In this document: positions 1 through 9,800 of the stretch, one piece after another
Numbering within the stretch: the first letter of the stretch is position 1
Layout: the number at the start of each line of letters is the position of its first letter
Origin: CANHEE01 sp043777755
GTDB lineage: Bacteria > Bacteroidota > Bacteroidia > Chitinophagales > Saprospiraceae
NCBI GenBank assembly: GCA_043777755.1
Contig: JAYWHK010000295.1
Coordinates: forward strand, 1-18,470
Direction: 5' to 3'
DNA length: 18,470 nt
Translations under genes and position numbers: made by a program
Notes under the pieces: generated by a model
Databases searched by the model: none
Told to the model about the DNA's origin: nothing
What the model saw: the letters and a program-made list of their open reading frames with translations, nothing else

Positions 1-2536
1 CTGTAACAGTCACTGTATAAGTACCTGCTGCCAAACCAGTACGATTTTGAGTAGTGATTCCACCGCCCCAATTGTAGGTGTAAGGAACTGTTCCACCAGC
101 TACTGCAAGGCTAATCGCACCATTTGAAGGGTCGGTTGGCTGAGTGACTGTTGGTGCAACCGAAATAGCTACTGGATTTGTTATCGTTGTAGAATTCGTA
201 GTAGCCGTACAAGCATTTGCATCAGTCGCTGTAACGGTATAAGTACCTGCTGTCAAACCATTGATGCTTGGTTCATTAGAAGTATTGCTCCAAAGGTAAG
301 TAACAGCACCCGTTCCACCATTGGTTTGGGCTGCGATTGCGCCATTGTTTTCACCAGTACAAGCAATATTTTTTGATGAAGTGATAAGTTCTAATACTTG
401 CGGTTCGTTGAGTGTGATACTTGCCTCTACTTTGCAATAATTGGCATCTTCGATGGTCACACTGTAAGAACCCGCTTTGAGCTTATCGTTTAAAGCGTTT
501 TTAGAAACCCATTGTTTATTGCTCCATAAATAATCGTATGTTCCTGTTCCACCACAAACGATGGCATTGACTACGCCATCTTCTTTGCCTTTACAAGAGA
601 TTTGGACACCGTTGTAATCACCGCTTACGAGTGTCACATTCAGTGGTTTTGCATCAGGTACAAAGAAGCGTGTACTCGCTTCACAACCATTAGGACCTAT
701 TGCTTTGGCAGTATGCCAGCCTGGTGCTAATGTATTTAAGCTCAAGTGAAAACCATGTTTGTAATTTAAAATGACACCTTCGGGCGTTGTGTAAGACCAT
801 TGGTATTTGTTGGTATTGAGGTTAATGTCGTTTTCAACTTTGATTTCTGCACGTCCATCGTTGTTACCGTGACAAAGAATCCCTTTGATGTCATATACTT
901 TCAATAAAAGTGTATCTACGGTCACAAAAGGAATTGCTACGATTTGATTTGTTGGATTGAAGTCGTGACTGTTCAAGTAATCGCTACTAAGGGTTACAAA
1001 AATACTGTCTTTTTCTATCAAAAATCTATTTTTATCACAAATCACAAATTCTGCAAAACCATTCGGCACAATAGTACCAATCTGAGCAGCAATGGTATGG
1101 CTTGCTTTTTTGTTAAAAATAAGCAAATCAACGTTTTGTGCGGGAATTGTTTTTGTACCTTCATTTTTTATAATAAACTTAAAACATTCGGGTGTGTTTG
1201 CAGTACAATCTTTGACTGGCACATTTTCTAATTTCATTGAAATATCTGTTTTTTCAACAAAAAAAGCAAAAGATTGCAAGTGCGACCAGCGGTTTTCATT
1301 GTTTTTCACCCTTACAAAAAGTTGGTGTTCGCCATTGAAGGTTTGTGTATTGGCAAAAGAAAGTGCTGTATTTTTAATGTCAAGCGTAGCTGCTGCTGTG
1401 ATGTTTAATTTTGTTGCATTACCAACGCCAGGGTCAGTATCTAAAAAACATTCCACTTCGGTGATGTTTTTCCAATCTGTATTGGCGTATTTTTCTAAAT
1501 AATTGTTGATTTTAAAATTCAAGGAAGGATTTTGAGAAAAAATTCTTGCAGCATCGGCAGTGAAATTCGCTTCAAAATCCAACTTATTGCTGTTCAATGC
1601 TTGTTTTTGAATGGTCAAAGTTCTGATTTGAGCAACGCCTTGTGGCTCGCCTGTCATAGAAAATTCGTATTTTCCTGTGTACAAACCAACAGAAGTAACG
1701 TTACGGAAATCGTGGTGAGGCTCAAAACGTCCGCCTTTATAATCTGAAAATTTAGGATTTACACCAGAAGTTTCAAATTTGCTTCCGAGCGACAAATCAC
1801 ATTCAGTGCTTGAATTGTTCACGCACGAATTGTTCTGATTGACATTTTCAAAAGAAGAAATGTGGTAAAAAAAGTTGTTTTCTATCAACACATTGCTCAT
1901 TTGTTGGAAAACAAAAGCTCTTTTTCCTACTTCGTTTCCACTGAAAAGGTTTTCGCCAAAACGAACATTTTGGCTACTGCCCAAAGGTCCAATCTGAGGC
2001 TGATAAAAGAAGTTGTTGGCAAAATTAACATCGTTCAAAAAATCATTTTTTGCGGATTTAATCGTAGCATTTTTTTCAAAAACGTTACTATAAAAAAGCC
2101 AACGATTCGTTTGATTACCCAAATTTACGCCATTGTTGATTTGGCAATTGCGAACAGTGATGTCCAATAAGTTTTCGCTTGAAGTGGCATTGAATTGATT
2201 GAAAACCAAACCGTCAAGCGTTACGTTTTTGGTGTTTGGAGTTAGTTCAATGTTGTCGAGCCTCGTAGCGTAAGCATTTTGATTTTTGGGATGATGCCCT
2301 GCACCAATGATGCTGACCGATTTGTTTTTTATGGCAACATTGCCATAAGATTTTGGACTGCCTTGCAACATGATGATGTCGCCATTTTTGGCAGAATCCA
2401 AAGCAATTTGGAGTGAAGAAAATGCAACACTTCCAACATGGAAATTATCTACGTAAAGTGTTTTTTGAGCTTTTGTTACAAAAGCGGTGAGTAGTAATAA
2501 AACTACGATTAGAGGTGTGAATTTGAACGTTTTCAT
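1..2536 (-). CDS. Large secreted surface protein with beta-helix-like and SprB-like repeats (partial, C-terminus off the left edge)
   Basis: An open frame runs without a stop from an ATG at 2536 to the window edge, giving 845 codons plus one base; the end is missing. Residues 1-23 form a Sec signal peptide (MKTFKFTPLIVVLLLLTAFV, then TKA before Gln). Residues 25-240 resemble a right-handed beta-helix (LYVDN start, many Asn-rich turns such as NNFFY). Around 353-430 is a module with the phrase FLDTDPGVGN and a closing VRVKNNENRWS, which I recall as a recurring Bacteroidota surface-protein module. A CARDB-like stretch follows (about 430-535). From about 640 there are SprB-like repeats, each with a GGTG(T/A) segment, YLWSN and (A/T)AGTYTVT; at least three are visible. 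Likely a T9SS-exported adhesin; a C-terminal sorting domain would be expected beyond the edge. The function of the beta-helix is not determinable. Confidence 0.85.
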   Translation of the reverse strand, partial: MKTFKFTPLIVVLLLLTAFVTKAQKTLYVDNFHVGSVAFSSLQIALDSAKNGDIIMLQGSPKSYGNVAIKNKSVSIIGAGHHPKNQNAYATRLDNIELTPNTKNVTLDGLVFNQFNATSSENLLDITVRNCQINNGVNLGNQTNRWLFYSNVFEKNATIKSAKNDFLNDVNFANNFFYQPQIGPLGSSQNVRFGENLFSGNEVGKRAFVFQQMSNVLIENNFFYHISSFENVNQNNSCVNNSSTECDLSLGSKFETSGVNPKFSDYKGGRFEPHHDFRNVTSVGLYTGKYEFSMTGEPQGVAQIRTLTIQKQALNSNKLDFEANFTADAARIFSQNPSLNFKINNYLEKYANTDWKNITEVECFLDTDPGVGNATKLNITAAATLDIKNTALSFANTQTFNGEHQLFVRVKNNENRWSHLQSFAFFVEKTDISMKLENVPVKDCTANTPECFKFIIKNEGTKTIPAQNVDLLIFNKKASHTIAAQIGTIVPNGFAEFVICDKNRFLIEKDSIFVTLSSDYLNSHDFNPTNQIVAIPFVTVDTLLLKVYDIKGILCHGNNDGRAEIKVENDINLNTNKYQWSYTTPEGVILNYKHGFHLSLNTLAPGWHTAKAIGPNGCEASTRFFVPDAKPLNVTLVSGDYNGVQISCKGKEDGVVNAIVCGGTGTYDYLWSNKQWVSKNALNDKLKAGSYSVTIEDANYCKVEASITLNEPQVLELITSSKNIACTGENNGAIAAQTNGGTGAVTYLWSNTSNEPSINGLTAGTYTVTATDANACTATTNSTTITNPVAISVAPTVTQPTDPSNGAISLAVAGGTVPYTYNWGGGITTQNRTGLAAGTYTVTVT

Positions 2537-2639
2537 TGTAAAATTTTAGTTTAAAAAATAATTTGTTGTTGTACTTTTTTTTCAAAAAGTTTTTTGTTAG
2601 CAAAGTATCAAAAATTCATTTATTTGTTTTTTGATAATG

Positions 2640-2670
2640 CAAAGGTAAATGCTTTTAAAAAGCTGCACAA
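2640..2670 (-). promoter_or_regulatory. Bacteroidota-type promoter upstream of the beta-helix/SprB gene
   Basis: On the minus strand, TTG (2670-2668) is followed after exactly 20 bases by TACCTTTG (2647-2640). This matches the known Bacteroidota pattern of a -33 TTG/TTTG and a -7 TAnnTTTG box at 17-23 bp spacing. It would start a transcript with an untranslated leader of about 100 bases before the ATG at 2536. The match is by eye; no start-site data are available. Confidence 0.55.
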
Positions 2671-2765
2671 TAGTTATTTATAGCTATACGGACATAAGTA
2701 CTTGATTATCAGTGTTTTATATTTTTATAAAAAAAATAATTTTTTAATTAAAAAAATTGTAAATT

Positions 2766-2798
2766 AAAAAAGCCTACCGCTTTTGACACGATAGGCTT
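2766..2798 (-). terminator. Second, distal terminator-like hairpin downstream of the OmpA/SPOR gene
   Basis: In the minus-strand direction a 10-bp stem (AAGCCTATCG with CGGTAGGCTT, one G-U pair) closes a 9-base loop and is followed directly by TTTT and an AT-rich stretch. It lies about 70 bases beyond the stronger terminator at 2859-2896 and upstream of the promoter at 2640-2670, so it can insulate the beta-helix/SprB gene from read-through. Confidence 0.6.
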
Positions 2799-2858
2799 AA
2801 TTGATAACGCATGAAATTGGGCAAGCGCAAGGGTTTGCTCCAGCTGGATTTTTTTTGC

Positions 2859-2896
2859 AAAAAAAAATCCTGAGTTTCGGGACGTGAAACTCAGGA
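2859..2896 (-). terminator. Strong rho-independent terminator of the OmpA/SPOR gene
   Basis: A perfect 11-bp stem (TCCTGAGTTTC at 2868-2878 with GAAACTCAGGA at 2886-2896) with a 7-base loop is followed, in the minus direction, by nine T residues (2867-2859). It begins 35 bases after the stop codon at 2931. It is the clear end of the adhesin/SprF/OmpA gene group. The T-tract itself is part of a further AT palindrome (2846-2870). Confidence 0.9.
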
Positions 2897-2930
2897 CGAT
2901 GGGACGATTATTATTTCTGATTGCTCTATT

Positions 2931-5291
2931 TTAATTTTTTACCACAAACAAATCTGCAACACCTTTGCCACGAAGGTTGCGGGCTGCGGCTTCTGCGGCT
3001 TCTTGTGACGCTTGTTTGCTTACCACAACACGGTAAAAATTAATGTTGCTTGCGTATTCTACAGTCGTTTCTTGCAAACCACGATTCATCAATTTCACTT
3101 GTTGTTCTACTGCATTTTGCTGGTTATTGAAAGAACCTGCTACTACCCAAAATGCACCATTAGGGTCGCTATTGGTCAAAATGGATTCTGTGTCATTTGT
3201 AGTATTACTGTTATTTGTATAGTTATTTCCATTGTTATTTGCTCCACCATCTGCAATTGCTGGACCGCCAACACGTCTTCCTGGCATTGGGTCAGTGTAT
3301 TCTGGCTCTTTGTTCACCACTACGATTTCAGCATTGCTTGCACCTTTTGTCAAAGTAACTTCGGTACGACGGTTGCGTTGGTGTTCTTCTTCGGTACATT
3401 CTACACCATCTGCACATTGGTTGCGGTGTTGGTGTTCGCCATAACCACGAGCGACCATACGGCTTTTTGAAATGCCATGTTCTGTCAAATATTGAACAAC
3501 ACTTTCTGCACGACGTTGTGATAAATTGTCATTGTAAGCATCTGAGCCTCTGCAATCTGTATGCGAACCCAACTCAATTTCTACTTCTGGATAAGCGGTC
3601 ATTACCGTTACTAAAGCCTCCAAATCACGGCGAGCATCAGGTCGAAGCGAAGCGTCATTGAAGTTGTAATACACATTGGTCAGTTCAAAGTTCAAGCCTT
3701 TTCTCAACGGAGAAACCAATTCTTTCATTTTGGCATTGAAGGCATATTCCGAAGGGATTTTGCCATCTGGCGTTGTGAACGTATCTGTGATAGGTTCGTG
3801 ATTTGGTTTGCTACCAGTCACAGCATATTTTTTATTTGGCTTTGCCAAAAAGGTATATTTTCCTTGTGGGTCGGTTGTTACGGTTTGTGTTTCGCCTGTT
3901 TCTGGGTCAGTAATTGTCACCATTGCACCAGGAATTGGCAAACCTCTGTCGTTTCTAAGAACGCCATTGACCAATTGACCGTTTGCTTTTTCTAAGTAAA
4001 CTTTGTAAAAAGAAACATCTGGCGTTGCTTTGATAAAAACTTGTTTTGGCGCATAACCATCTTTTGTTACATTTACTAAATATTCTCCTGTGGGTACAAT
4101 AAAGTCAGTGCGGCACGTAGAATCTGTTACCAAAATCTTACTTGCATCTTCTGTCACGATTTGAGAAAGACTAAAATCTCCATTAGCCGTTTGAGTTGCC
4201 GAAGGCAATTCCAATACATTGTATTTTGAAACGTCAGCGTATTTTACATTTGCCAAGGCAATCGGAGATTCGTCAGCTTTGTCCAACACACAAATAACCG
4301 CTTTTTCTTTTTTCTTAGGATTGATGATTGGGTCAGGACTTGTAAAACTGTAAATATCGTCCATACCCAAACCTGTTATACGATTTGAGGTGAAATAGCC
4401 ATTTTTACGTTCTAAATCCATGATTAAACCAAAATCATCACCATCAGAATTGAACGGACGACCAAGATTGATAGGCTCTTGATAACTTCTGCCTTTGTCA
4501 GGCAAGGCATAAAACATATCCAATTGACCTGCGCCACCACGACCATCTGTTGAAAACAACAATGTGCCATCAGCATAGATGAATGGAAAACCTTCGCTTT
4601 GAGCTGTATTGATTTTAGGTCCTAAATTGACAGGTTCGCCCCAATCTTCCCCAACTTTGTTGGACATCCATATATCGTAACCGCCTTGTCCACCAGGACG
4701 ATTCGAGCTAAAATACAATTTTTTACCATCTATTGAAAGCGACGGATGACGAAACGCATATTCACCATTATTGAAGGATAATTTTTCTTCATTTGTCCAC
4801 TGTTCACCTTGTTTCTTTGCAGTATAAAGTTGCTGACGAGCGCAGGTTTCGCCATCGTCTTTGCATTTTACTTGAACCAGCTTATTGTCAGCAGAATTAT
4901 TTCTTGAAAAAAATACAGTTTGTGTTGTTGCATCAAAACAAAGCGGTCCTTCGTGAAAAACAGTAGCCAGTTCTTTGGCATACAATAAAGGTGCGTTGAG
5001 TGAGCCTTTGGGTCCACGACGACCAATTTTGATGTTGAAAGTTTGTTCTTTTATCTTTCTATCTTTTGCTTGGGCTTCATCTTTAAGGGCATTGCTGCTC
5101 AAAAAAACAATTCCATCTTGGTAAAAAGTAGGACTAAAATCCAACTTATTGGTATTGACTGCTTTTTCGTTCACAATCGTTACATCGTCATGTGTTGGAA
5201 TATTGTCTGTCGGAATATTTTGTTGCGCCTGAGCAACTTGAAACGTTGCTGCGAGGAGCAAAGCGGCTAAGGTTTTATTTAATTTTTTCAT
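2931..5291 (-). CDS. OmpA-family outer-membrane anchoring protein with PD40 blades and C-terminal SPOR domain
   Basis: 786 residues from the ATG at 5291, which is chosen because MKKLNKTLAALLLAATFQVA begins a normal signal peptide ending QAQ; an upstream in-frame ATG at 5333 would add 14 unlikely residues. Residues about 100-320 hold PD40/WD40-like blades (LYFSSNRPGGQGGYDIW; LLFSTDGRGGAGQLDMF; GYFTSNRITGLGMDDIY). Two carboxypeptidase-regulatory-like beta domains follow (about 331-434 and 438-498). Residues 535-649 are an OmpA peptidoglycan-binding domain with the expected Asp (HTD, D579) and Arg (SQRRA, R594). After an Asn/Gly-rich linker (about 682-702), residues 713-784 read as a SPOR domain (AFWVVAGSFNN... 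YRVVV). The propeller-CRD-OmpA order resembles the T9SS protein PorE but without its TPR part. Inferred role: linking the adhesin/SprF module to the cell wall. Last gene of the group, ended by the terminator at 2859-2896. Confidence 0.9.
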   Translation of the reverse strand: MKKLNKTLAALLLAATFQVAQAQQNIPTDNIPTHDDVTIVNEKAVNTNKLDFSPTFYQDGIVFLSSNALKDEAQAKDRKIKEQTFNIKIGRRGPKGSLNAPLLYAKELATVFHEGPLCFDATTQTVFFSRNNSADNKLVQVKCKDDGETCARQQLYTAKKQGEQWTNEEKLSFNNGEYAFRHPSLSIDGKKLYFSSNRPGGQGGYDIWMSNKVGEDWGEPVNLGPKINTAQSEGFPFIYADGTLLFSTDGRGGAGQLDMFYALPDKGRSYQEPINLGRPFNSDGDDFGLIMDLERKNGYFTSNRITGLGMDDIYSFTSPDPIINPKKKEKAVICVLDKADESPIALANVKYADVSKYNVLELPSATQTANGDFSLSQIVTEDASKILVTDSTCRTDFIVPTGEYLVNVTKDGYAPKQVFIKATPDVSFYKVYLEKANGQLVNGVLRNDRGLPIPGAMVTITDPETGETQTVTTDPQGKYTFLAKPNKKYAVTGSKPNHEPITDTFTTPDGKIPSEYAFNAKMKELVSPLRKGLNFELTNVYYNFNDASLRPDARRDLEALVTVMTAYPEVEIELGSHTDCRGSDAYNDNLSQRRAESVVQYLTEHGISKSRMVARGYGEHQHRNQCADGVECTEEEHQRNRRTEVTLTKGASNAEIVVVNKEPEYTDPMPGRRVGGPAIADGGANNNGNNYTNNSNTTNDTESILTNSDPNGAFWVVAGSFNNQQNAVEQQVKLMNRGLQETTVEYASNINFYRVVVSKQASQEAAEAAARNLRGKGVADLFVVKN

Positions 5292-5412
5292 TTTTAAAAA
5301 ATTTTGCGTGTGTAAATAGTCCAAAGTCAGCAAGTCGTAAGTCTTTTAAGAAAATGCTGATTATTTTACTTGAAATACTTATTTGATGTTAAGGTAATTT
5401 ATTTTCGATTCA

Positions 5413-6354
5413 TTAAAAGAAAAAACGAGGATTATCGAATTTACCATTGATACCATTTGCATTGCGAAGGTCATAACGAACCAATGCTTCGATGGTATTT
5501 CTACTGGCTTTACCCAAACCGCTAACGGTCAAGTCATAAGCAAGACCGAAGCCCAATTGTCCCATAGGTTGGAAGTAAAGAATGAAATCTGTACTTTCAC
5601 TTTTCGCTTGACTGTCAATACGATATGACGCACCAACATGGAATTTTTTTGCAAAAATAAACATCAAATTGGCATCAAAACTTATTGGCGCATTGTCCAC
5701 ATAACGAACAGAAGCAGCTGGTTTAAGATCAATGCTTGAACTCAATGGCAATACTGCGCCAGCCATTGCATAGAAGTGGCGATATTGGATTGCAGTACTT
5801 GTAATGCCATTTTGTAGTAAATTCGGAGCTGACAAACCAACATAGAAATTTTTATGGTCAAAATAAATACCTGTACCAAAATTTCCTTTGCTAATTTTTT
5901 GTTGATTGGCTTCCGAAACAGTTACATCGCCAGAAACGCCATCACGAACATAAAGTTCTGGGTCGTTGAAATCATACATATAGTTTTGGAAAGCTCCGTT
6001 TAATCCCATACGCAAACTGGTCGTTTTCGTACGAACAATAGCATAAGAATAAGCCAAATTTGCAAAAATATTGCGTTGTACACCGATTTTGTGGTGAGAA
6101 ACTTGCGCTCCGATGCTGGCACGGGTTTTTCCCAATGGTGTATCAAAATTAATCAATTGTGATTGAGGTGCGCCTTTGTAACTAATCCACTGATTACGGT
6201 ACAATGCCATAACAGAAGGCACTTCACGTGCGCCTGCAACACCTGGATTGTACATGATTTTGTTGTACATAAACATGGTGTAATGGTTTTCTTGTTGTGC
6301 ATTGGCAAAAAATGCCGAAGCTAAAAGTATGAAGATGAAGAGTATTTTTTTCAT
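5413..6354 (-). CDS. PorP/SprF-family type IX secretion membrane protein
   Basis: 313 residues, the usual family size. A signal peptide (MKKILFIFILLASAFFANAQ) is followed by the hallmark start of the PorP/SprF family, an N-terminal HYTMFMYNKIMYNPGVAGA segment, and then by alternating beta-strand-like segments typical of an outer-membrane barrel, ending in an aromatic terminus (RFFF). In Flavobacterium johnsoniae, SprF is encoded next to the adhesin SprB and is needed for its export or attachment; SprF paralogues are found beside other type B sorting-domain proteins. Here the gene follows the 2339-residue type B adhesin and precedes the OmpA/SPOR gene (121 bases from its stop to the ompA start), so it is probably the dedicated partner of that adhesin. 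The 447-base gap to the adhesin contains repeats and no clear promoter. Confidence 0.92.
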   Translation of the reverse strand: MKKILFIFILLASAFFANAQQENHYTMFMYNKIMYNPGVAGAREVPSVMALYRNQWISYKGAPQSQLINFDTPLGKTRASIGAQVSHHKIGVQRNIFANLAYSYAIVRTKTTSLRMGLNGAFQNYMYDFNDPELYVRDGVSGDVTVSEANQQKISKGNFGTGIYFDHKNFYVGLSAPNLLQNGITSTAIQYRHFYAMAGAVLPLSSSIDLKPAASVRYVDNAPISFDANLMFIFAKKFHVGASYRIDSQAKSESTDFILYFQPMGQLGFGLAYDLTVSGLGKASRNTIEALVRYDLRNANGINGKFDNPRFFF

Positions 6355-6380
6355 TTTTATTAATTTTTTAAATTCTAATA

Positions 6381-6484
6381 TTTTAAATTATTGATTCTAA
6401 ATTCTAAAACGTAGATTGTTATTAATTCTAAATTTTAAATTCTTGATTCTAAATTCTAAAACGTAGATTGTTGTTAATTTTAAA
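6381..6484. repeat. 52-bp AT-rich tandem repeat, two copies plus a partial third
   Basis: Copy 1 is 6381-6432 and copy 2 is 6433-6484; they differ at only a few positions. Each contains the non-low-complexity core AAAACGTAGATTGTT. A partial third copy (TTAAATTATTGATTCTT) starts at about 6479. The array lies within 130 bases upstream of the sprF-like start codon. Confidence 0.85.
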
Positions 6485-6542
6485 TTATTGATTCTTCTTT
6501 TAAAATATAAAATTCCGAATTATTAATTTTTAATTTTTAATT

Positions 6543-6772
6543 ATGCGAATATTGGGTTAGATAATAAATGACAATAGAAAACTGATGAAAACCTACTCTT
6601 TTTTGTCATTCAGAGTGCGAAGCACGTGGAATCTCGCTCGTAAGTTCTCTCGTAGAGTGGGATTTCTCCGCTAAAGCTACGAAATGACAAAAAGAGTAGA
6701 TTTACATTATCGCAGTTTCGTTATTAACAACATTTCTGATTAAAAATAGTATTTTCAACCCAATATTCGCAT
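6543..6772. repeat. 231-bp nested inverted-repeat element, MITE- or REP-like
   Basis: The outer arms are a perfect 16-bp inverted repeat, ATGCGAATATTGGGTT at 6543-6558 and its complement at 6757-6772. Inner arms of 17-18 bp (CTACTCTTTTTTGTCATT at 6593-6610 and its complement at 6683-6699, one base longer on the left) enclose a core with GTCATT...AATGAC ends. The core resembles GTCATTC...GAATGAC palindromic repeats that I recall from many Bacteroidota intergenic regions. AT-rich direct repeats of 23 and 24 bp flank the element (6522-6544 and 6771-6794), as a target duplication might, though low complexity could also explain them. No ORF inside. Confidence 0.65.
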
Positions 6773-6801
6773 TAATTTTTTAATTTTTAATTATCAATTT
6801 T

Positions 6802-9800
6802 TTATCTAAGCACCGTAATAAAACCTTTGATTACTTCTGCGCCTTCGTCCACAGTGAACACATAAAAATATGTGCCATCAGGAACAGGTTGGTCTTTGAA
6901 AGTACCATTCCAAGCCTGAGCATTTGTGAATGGTTTTACGCCATAAACCAAATGACCCCATTCGTTGTAGATGTTCAATTCTGCTTTTTCAGTACCATTA
7001 AAAGGATAATCAATAATCATTACGTCGTTCATGCCATCGTCATTTGGAGAAATAACGTTTGGAATTTTTACTTCTTTAACTTTAACGACAATACGAGCCA
7101 ACGTTGGTCCAGAGCAAGCTGTTGGGCAAGTTTCATAGCACACATTGTATTTGAAATCGTCATTGCCATAAAATTTCGGCTGTGGTGTATAGTCAAAAAA
7201 GCCATCGTTACGCATTTTTAATTGACCATTTTTTGTATTTTCTGTTACTTTTACCAAGGTAGCTTCGCCAGCAATCAAAGAATCGTTAGGGAAAACAGTA
7301 TCTAATAAGACATCGCCTGTGAACATTTCATAATTATCTTCTTTTGCTTTTGGCATGGTCATAATATCTACTTTGAGTGGTTTTGACTCCGCTGAAACGC
7401 AAGTACCTTTGGTAATTTTCAAGGTGTAATTACCTTTGTCTTTTGATGTTGCATTTTTGATGGTAGGATTCTGTTCGTTAGAAGTAAATCCGTTTGGACC
7501 AGTCCAAGTATAGGTTACACCAGCAATCAAATCCGCTTTTAATTGAATGTCAGCATTAGGGCAAGACATATTTGCACCAGCCGAAACAGTTGTTGAAGAT
7601 GTCAAATTAGGCAATACCAATCCTTCAATTGTTACATTAAACTTACATTCAGCGGCATTTCCAGCAGCGTCAATTGCACGGTATTTGTATTCTGTTGGCT
7701 GGTCAATCGTAAATGTTGTTGCGCCACTATTGGTGATTGTTACAGGAATTGAACATTTATCTATTGCATCAATAGGTTGAAATGTCAAATTTACTGTTTT
7801 GCAATCTGCTGATTTAGAAGCTGTTGCGATGAAATTATCAGGATCACTGATAATTTTTCCAAACATATCTACTTTTACATCTTTTGGACAAAGAACAAAC
7901 GTAGGAGCTGTTTTGTCTTTTACAGTAATTTTGAATGATTGCTCAAATTTATTTCCAGATTTGTCTGTTACTTCATACGTTACAGTTTGGACACCAATGT
8001 CTAATTTATCGCCAGCATTTGGACCAGCGATTTGTTTGATGACCAAATCTGCTGCTGTTGTACAATTGTCAATTGCCGTTGGTGCAGCCCAAGTATAAAT
8101 TGCTGAACAATCCAATGGGTTTGCTGGCAATTCTGTATCTTTTGGAAAATTACTTGCAAAAGTTGGTTTTGTAGATTCCTTTACAATAACATCAAAAGTA
8201 CAAGTACCTTCCTGACCGCTTTGGTCTTTGATGCTATAAGTAACACTTGTAGTACCAGCTTTGAAAATCGAACCTGAGTTGATACTTGCTTTTGGCGTAC
8301 CAACCAATGGCGAACAAGCGACGGTTGCATTGGCAGGAAGCCAATTCAATACAGTATCACATTTGTTCGGGCTGATTTTCACACTAATTGCATTTGGACA
8401 AGTCAAAGTTGGTTTTGATGAACCAGATACAATGACATTGTATTCGCAAGTTGTCGTGTTACCACCCTTATCTTTTGCTGTAAAAATTACTTTTGTTGTT
8501 TCGCCCGCTGGAAATTCCAAAGGATTTGCTAAAGCGTCACGGTTGCTTGTAATGACCAAATCAGCTGCATTACAATTGTCTGTAAAAGTAGGTGCTGGCA
8601 AAGAAGGAATACTTACTTTACATTCTCCAACTGCTGCACTTGCTGTAATGTCTTTTGGACAAGTTGCTGCTTTTGGTGTTTCATTGTCTGCAATAATTAC
8701 TTTTAAGCTACAATTTGCTAAGTTACCCGCTGCATCTGTTACACTGATGTTGAAGGTTTGTTCGCCAACATTAAAATAGTTATTAACAGGTAAAGTTGGG
8801 TTATACACAGTGTTGATAACTTTTACATTGTCTGTAATTTGTGGCAATGTTACTAATGTACCGCCACATTCACCAGCTTTATTGTTCACAGTGATGTCTT
8901 TACAAGCAATTGTAGGTTTTTCTTGGTCAGTTACTTCTACTTCAAAAGTACAAGTCGTTGTATTTCCAGAAGCATCTGTTGCTGTGTAAGTTACTATTTT
9001 TGTACCGATGGTAAACGTATCACCAGGCTTGTTAGAAGATTTCACAGTGACAGCACAGTTGTCAGATGCTATTGGAGCTATCCAATTGGCTGTTGCAAAA
9101 TCTTTTCCAGGGTCAGTAGGTAAAATAATTTTGTTAGGACAAGCTGCCAATACTGGTGGAACATTATCCACAACAGTTACTTTGAATGTTGCATTCTCTT
9201 TGTTGCCATCAGGGTCTGTTGCTACCAAAATAACAGTAGAAACACCTTGCGGCAATTTGTCTGTATCAATATTTGATTTAATGTCAATTGTTGTATTACC
9301 ACAACCATCTGTTGCTTGTGGTAAATCAGCAGGTGATAATTTCGCTGTACAAGATGTTGGGTCTGTATTTACAGTAATGTCTTTTACATTTGCAAAAGTT
9401 GGTTTAATCAAGTCTTTTACAATAACATCAAATGTACAAGAAGCGGTATTGCCTCCATTGTCTGCAATGGTAAATGAAACAGTGGTTTTTCCAACAGGAT
9501 AAAGATTTCCAACAGGAATACCTGTACTTGAAATAATCGTTGGTGCAATTCCGCTGTTGTCGCTGAATGTTGGCAAAGCAAATGCTTGTCCGCAAAGTAC
9601 AGGGTCAGCATTTAAGTTCACTTGCTTTGTTGGAGGACAATTAATAACTGGCGGCTCTCCATCAGATACATTGATGTTAAAAGAACAAGTCAAAGTATTG
9701 CCTGATTGGTCAGTTGCAGTATAAGTCACAACTGTATTTCCTATGTTGTAAAAAGTATTCGGTTGATTCGTTGAAACTACATTTACTGTACCATTACAAA

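Larger units (their letters stand above)
6355..6801. other. Repeat-rich gap between adhesin and sprF-like genes
   Basis: 447 bases with no credible gene. It contains a 52-bp AT-rich tandem repeat (6381-6484) and a 231-bp nested inverted repeat (6543-6772) with near-identical AT-rich flanks, both listed separately. I found no complete TTG/TAnnTTTG promoter on the minus strand; each 52-bp unit holds TACGTTTT, one base off a -7 box but without a matching -33. I therefore cannot tell whether sprF is co-transcribed with the adhesin. Confidence 0.6.

Noticed and set aside
944..2170. Plus-strand ORFs opposite the beta-helix/SprB gene
   Set aside because: The minus-strand frame is open from 2536 to the window edge with recognisable domains; the plus-strand frames are low-complexity shadows.
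5292..5333. Upstream ATG at 5333 for the OmpA/SPOR gene
   Set aside because: It would put 14 residues ahead of a complete signal peptide; the ATG at 5291 starts a normal MKK-type signal.
6543..6772. Insertion sequence with transposase
   Set aside because: Inverted repeats are clear, but the 231-bp interior has no coding frame; only a non-autonomous element is possible.
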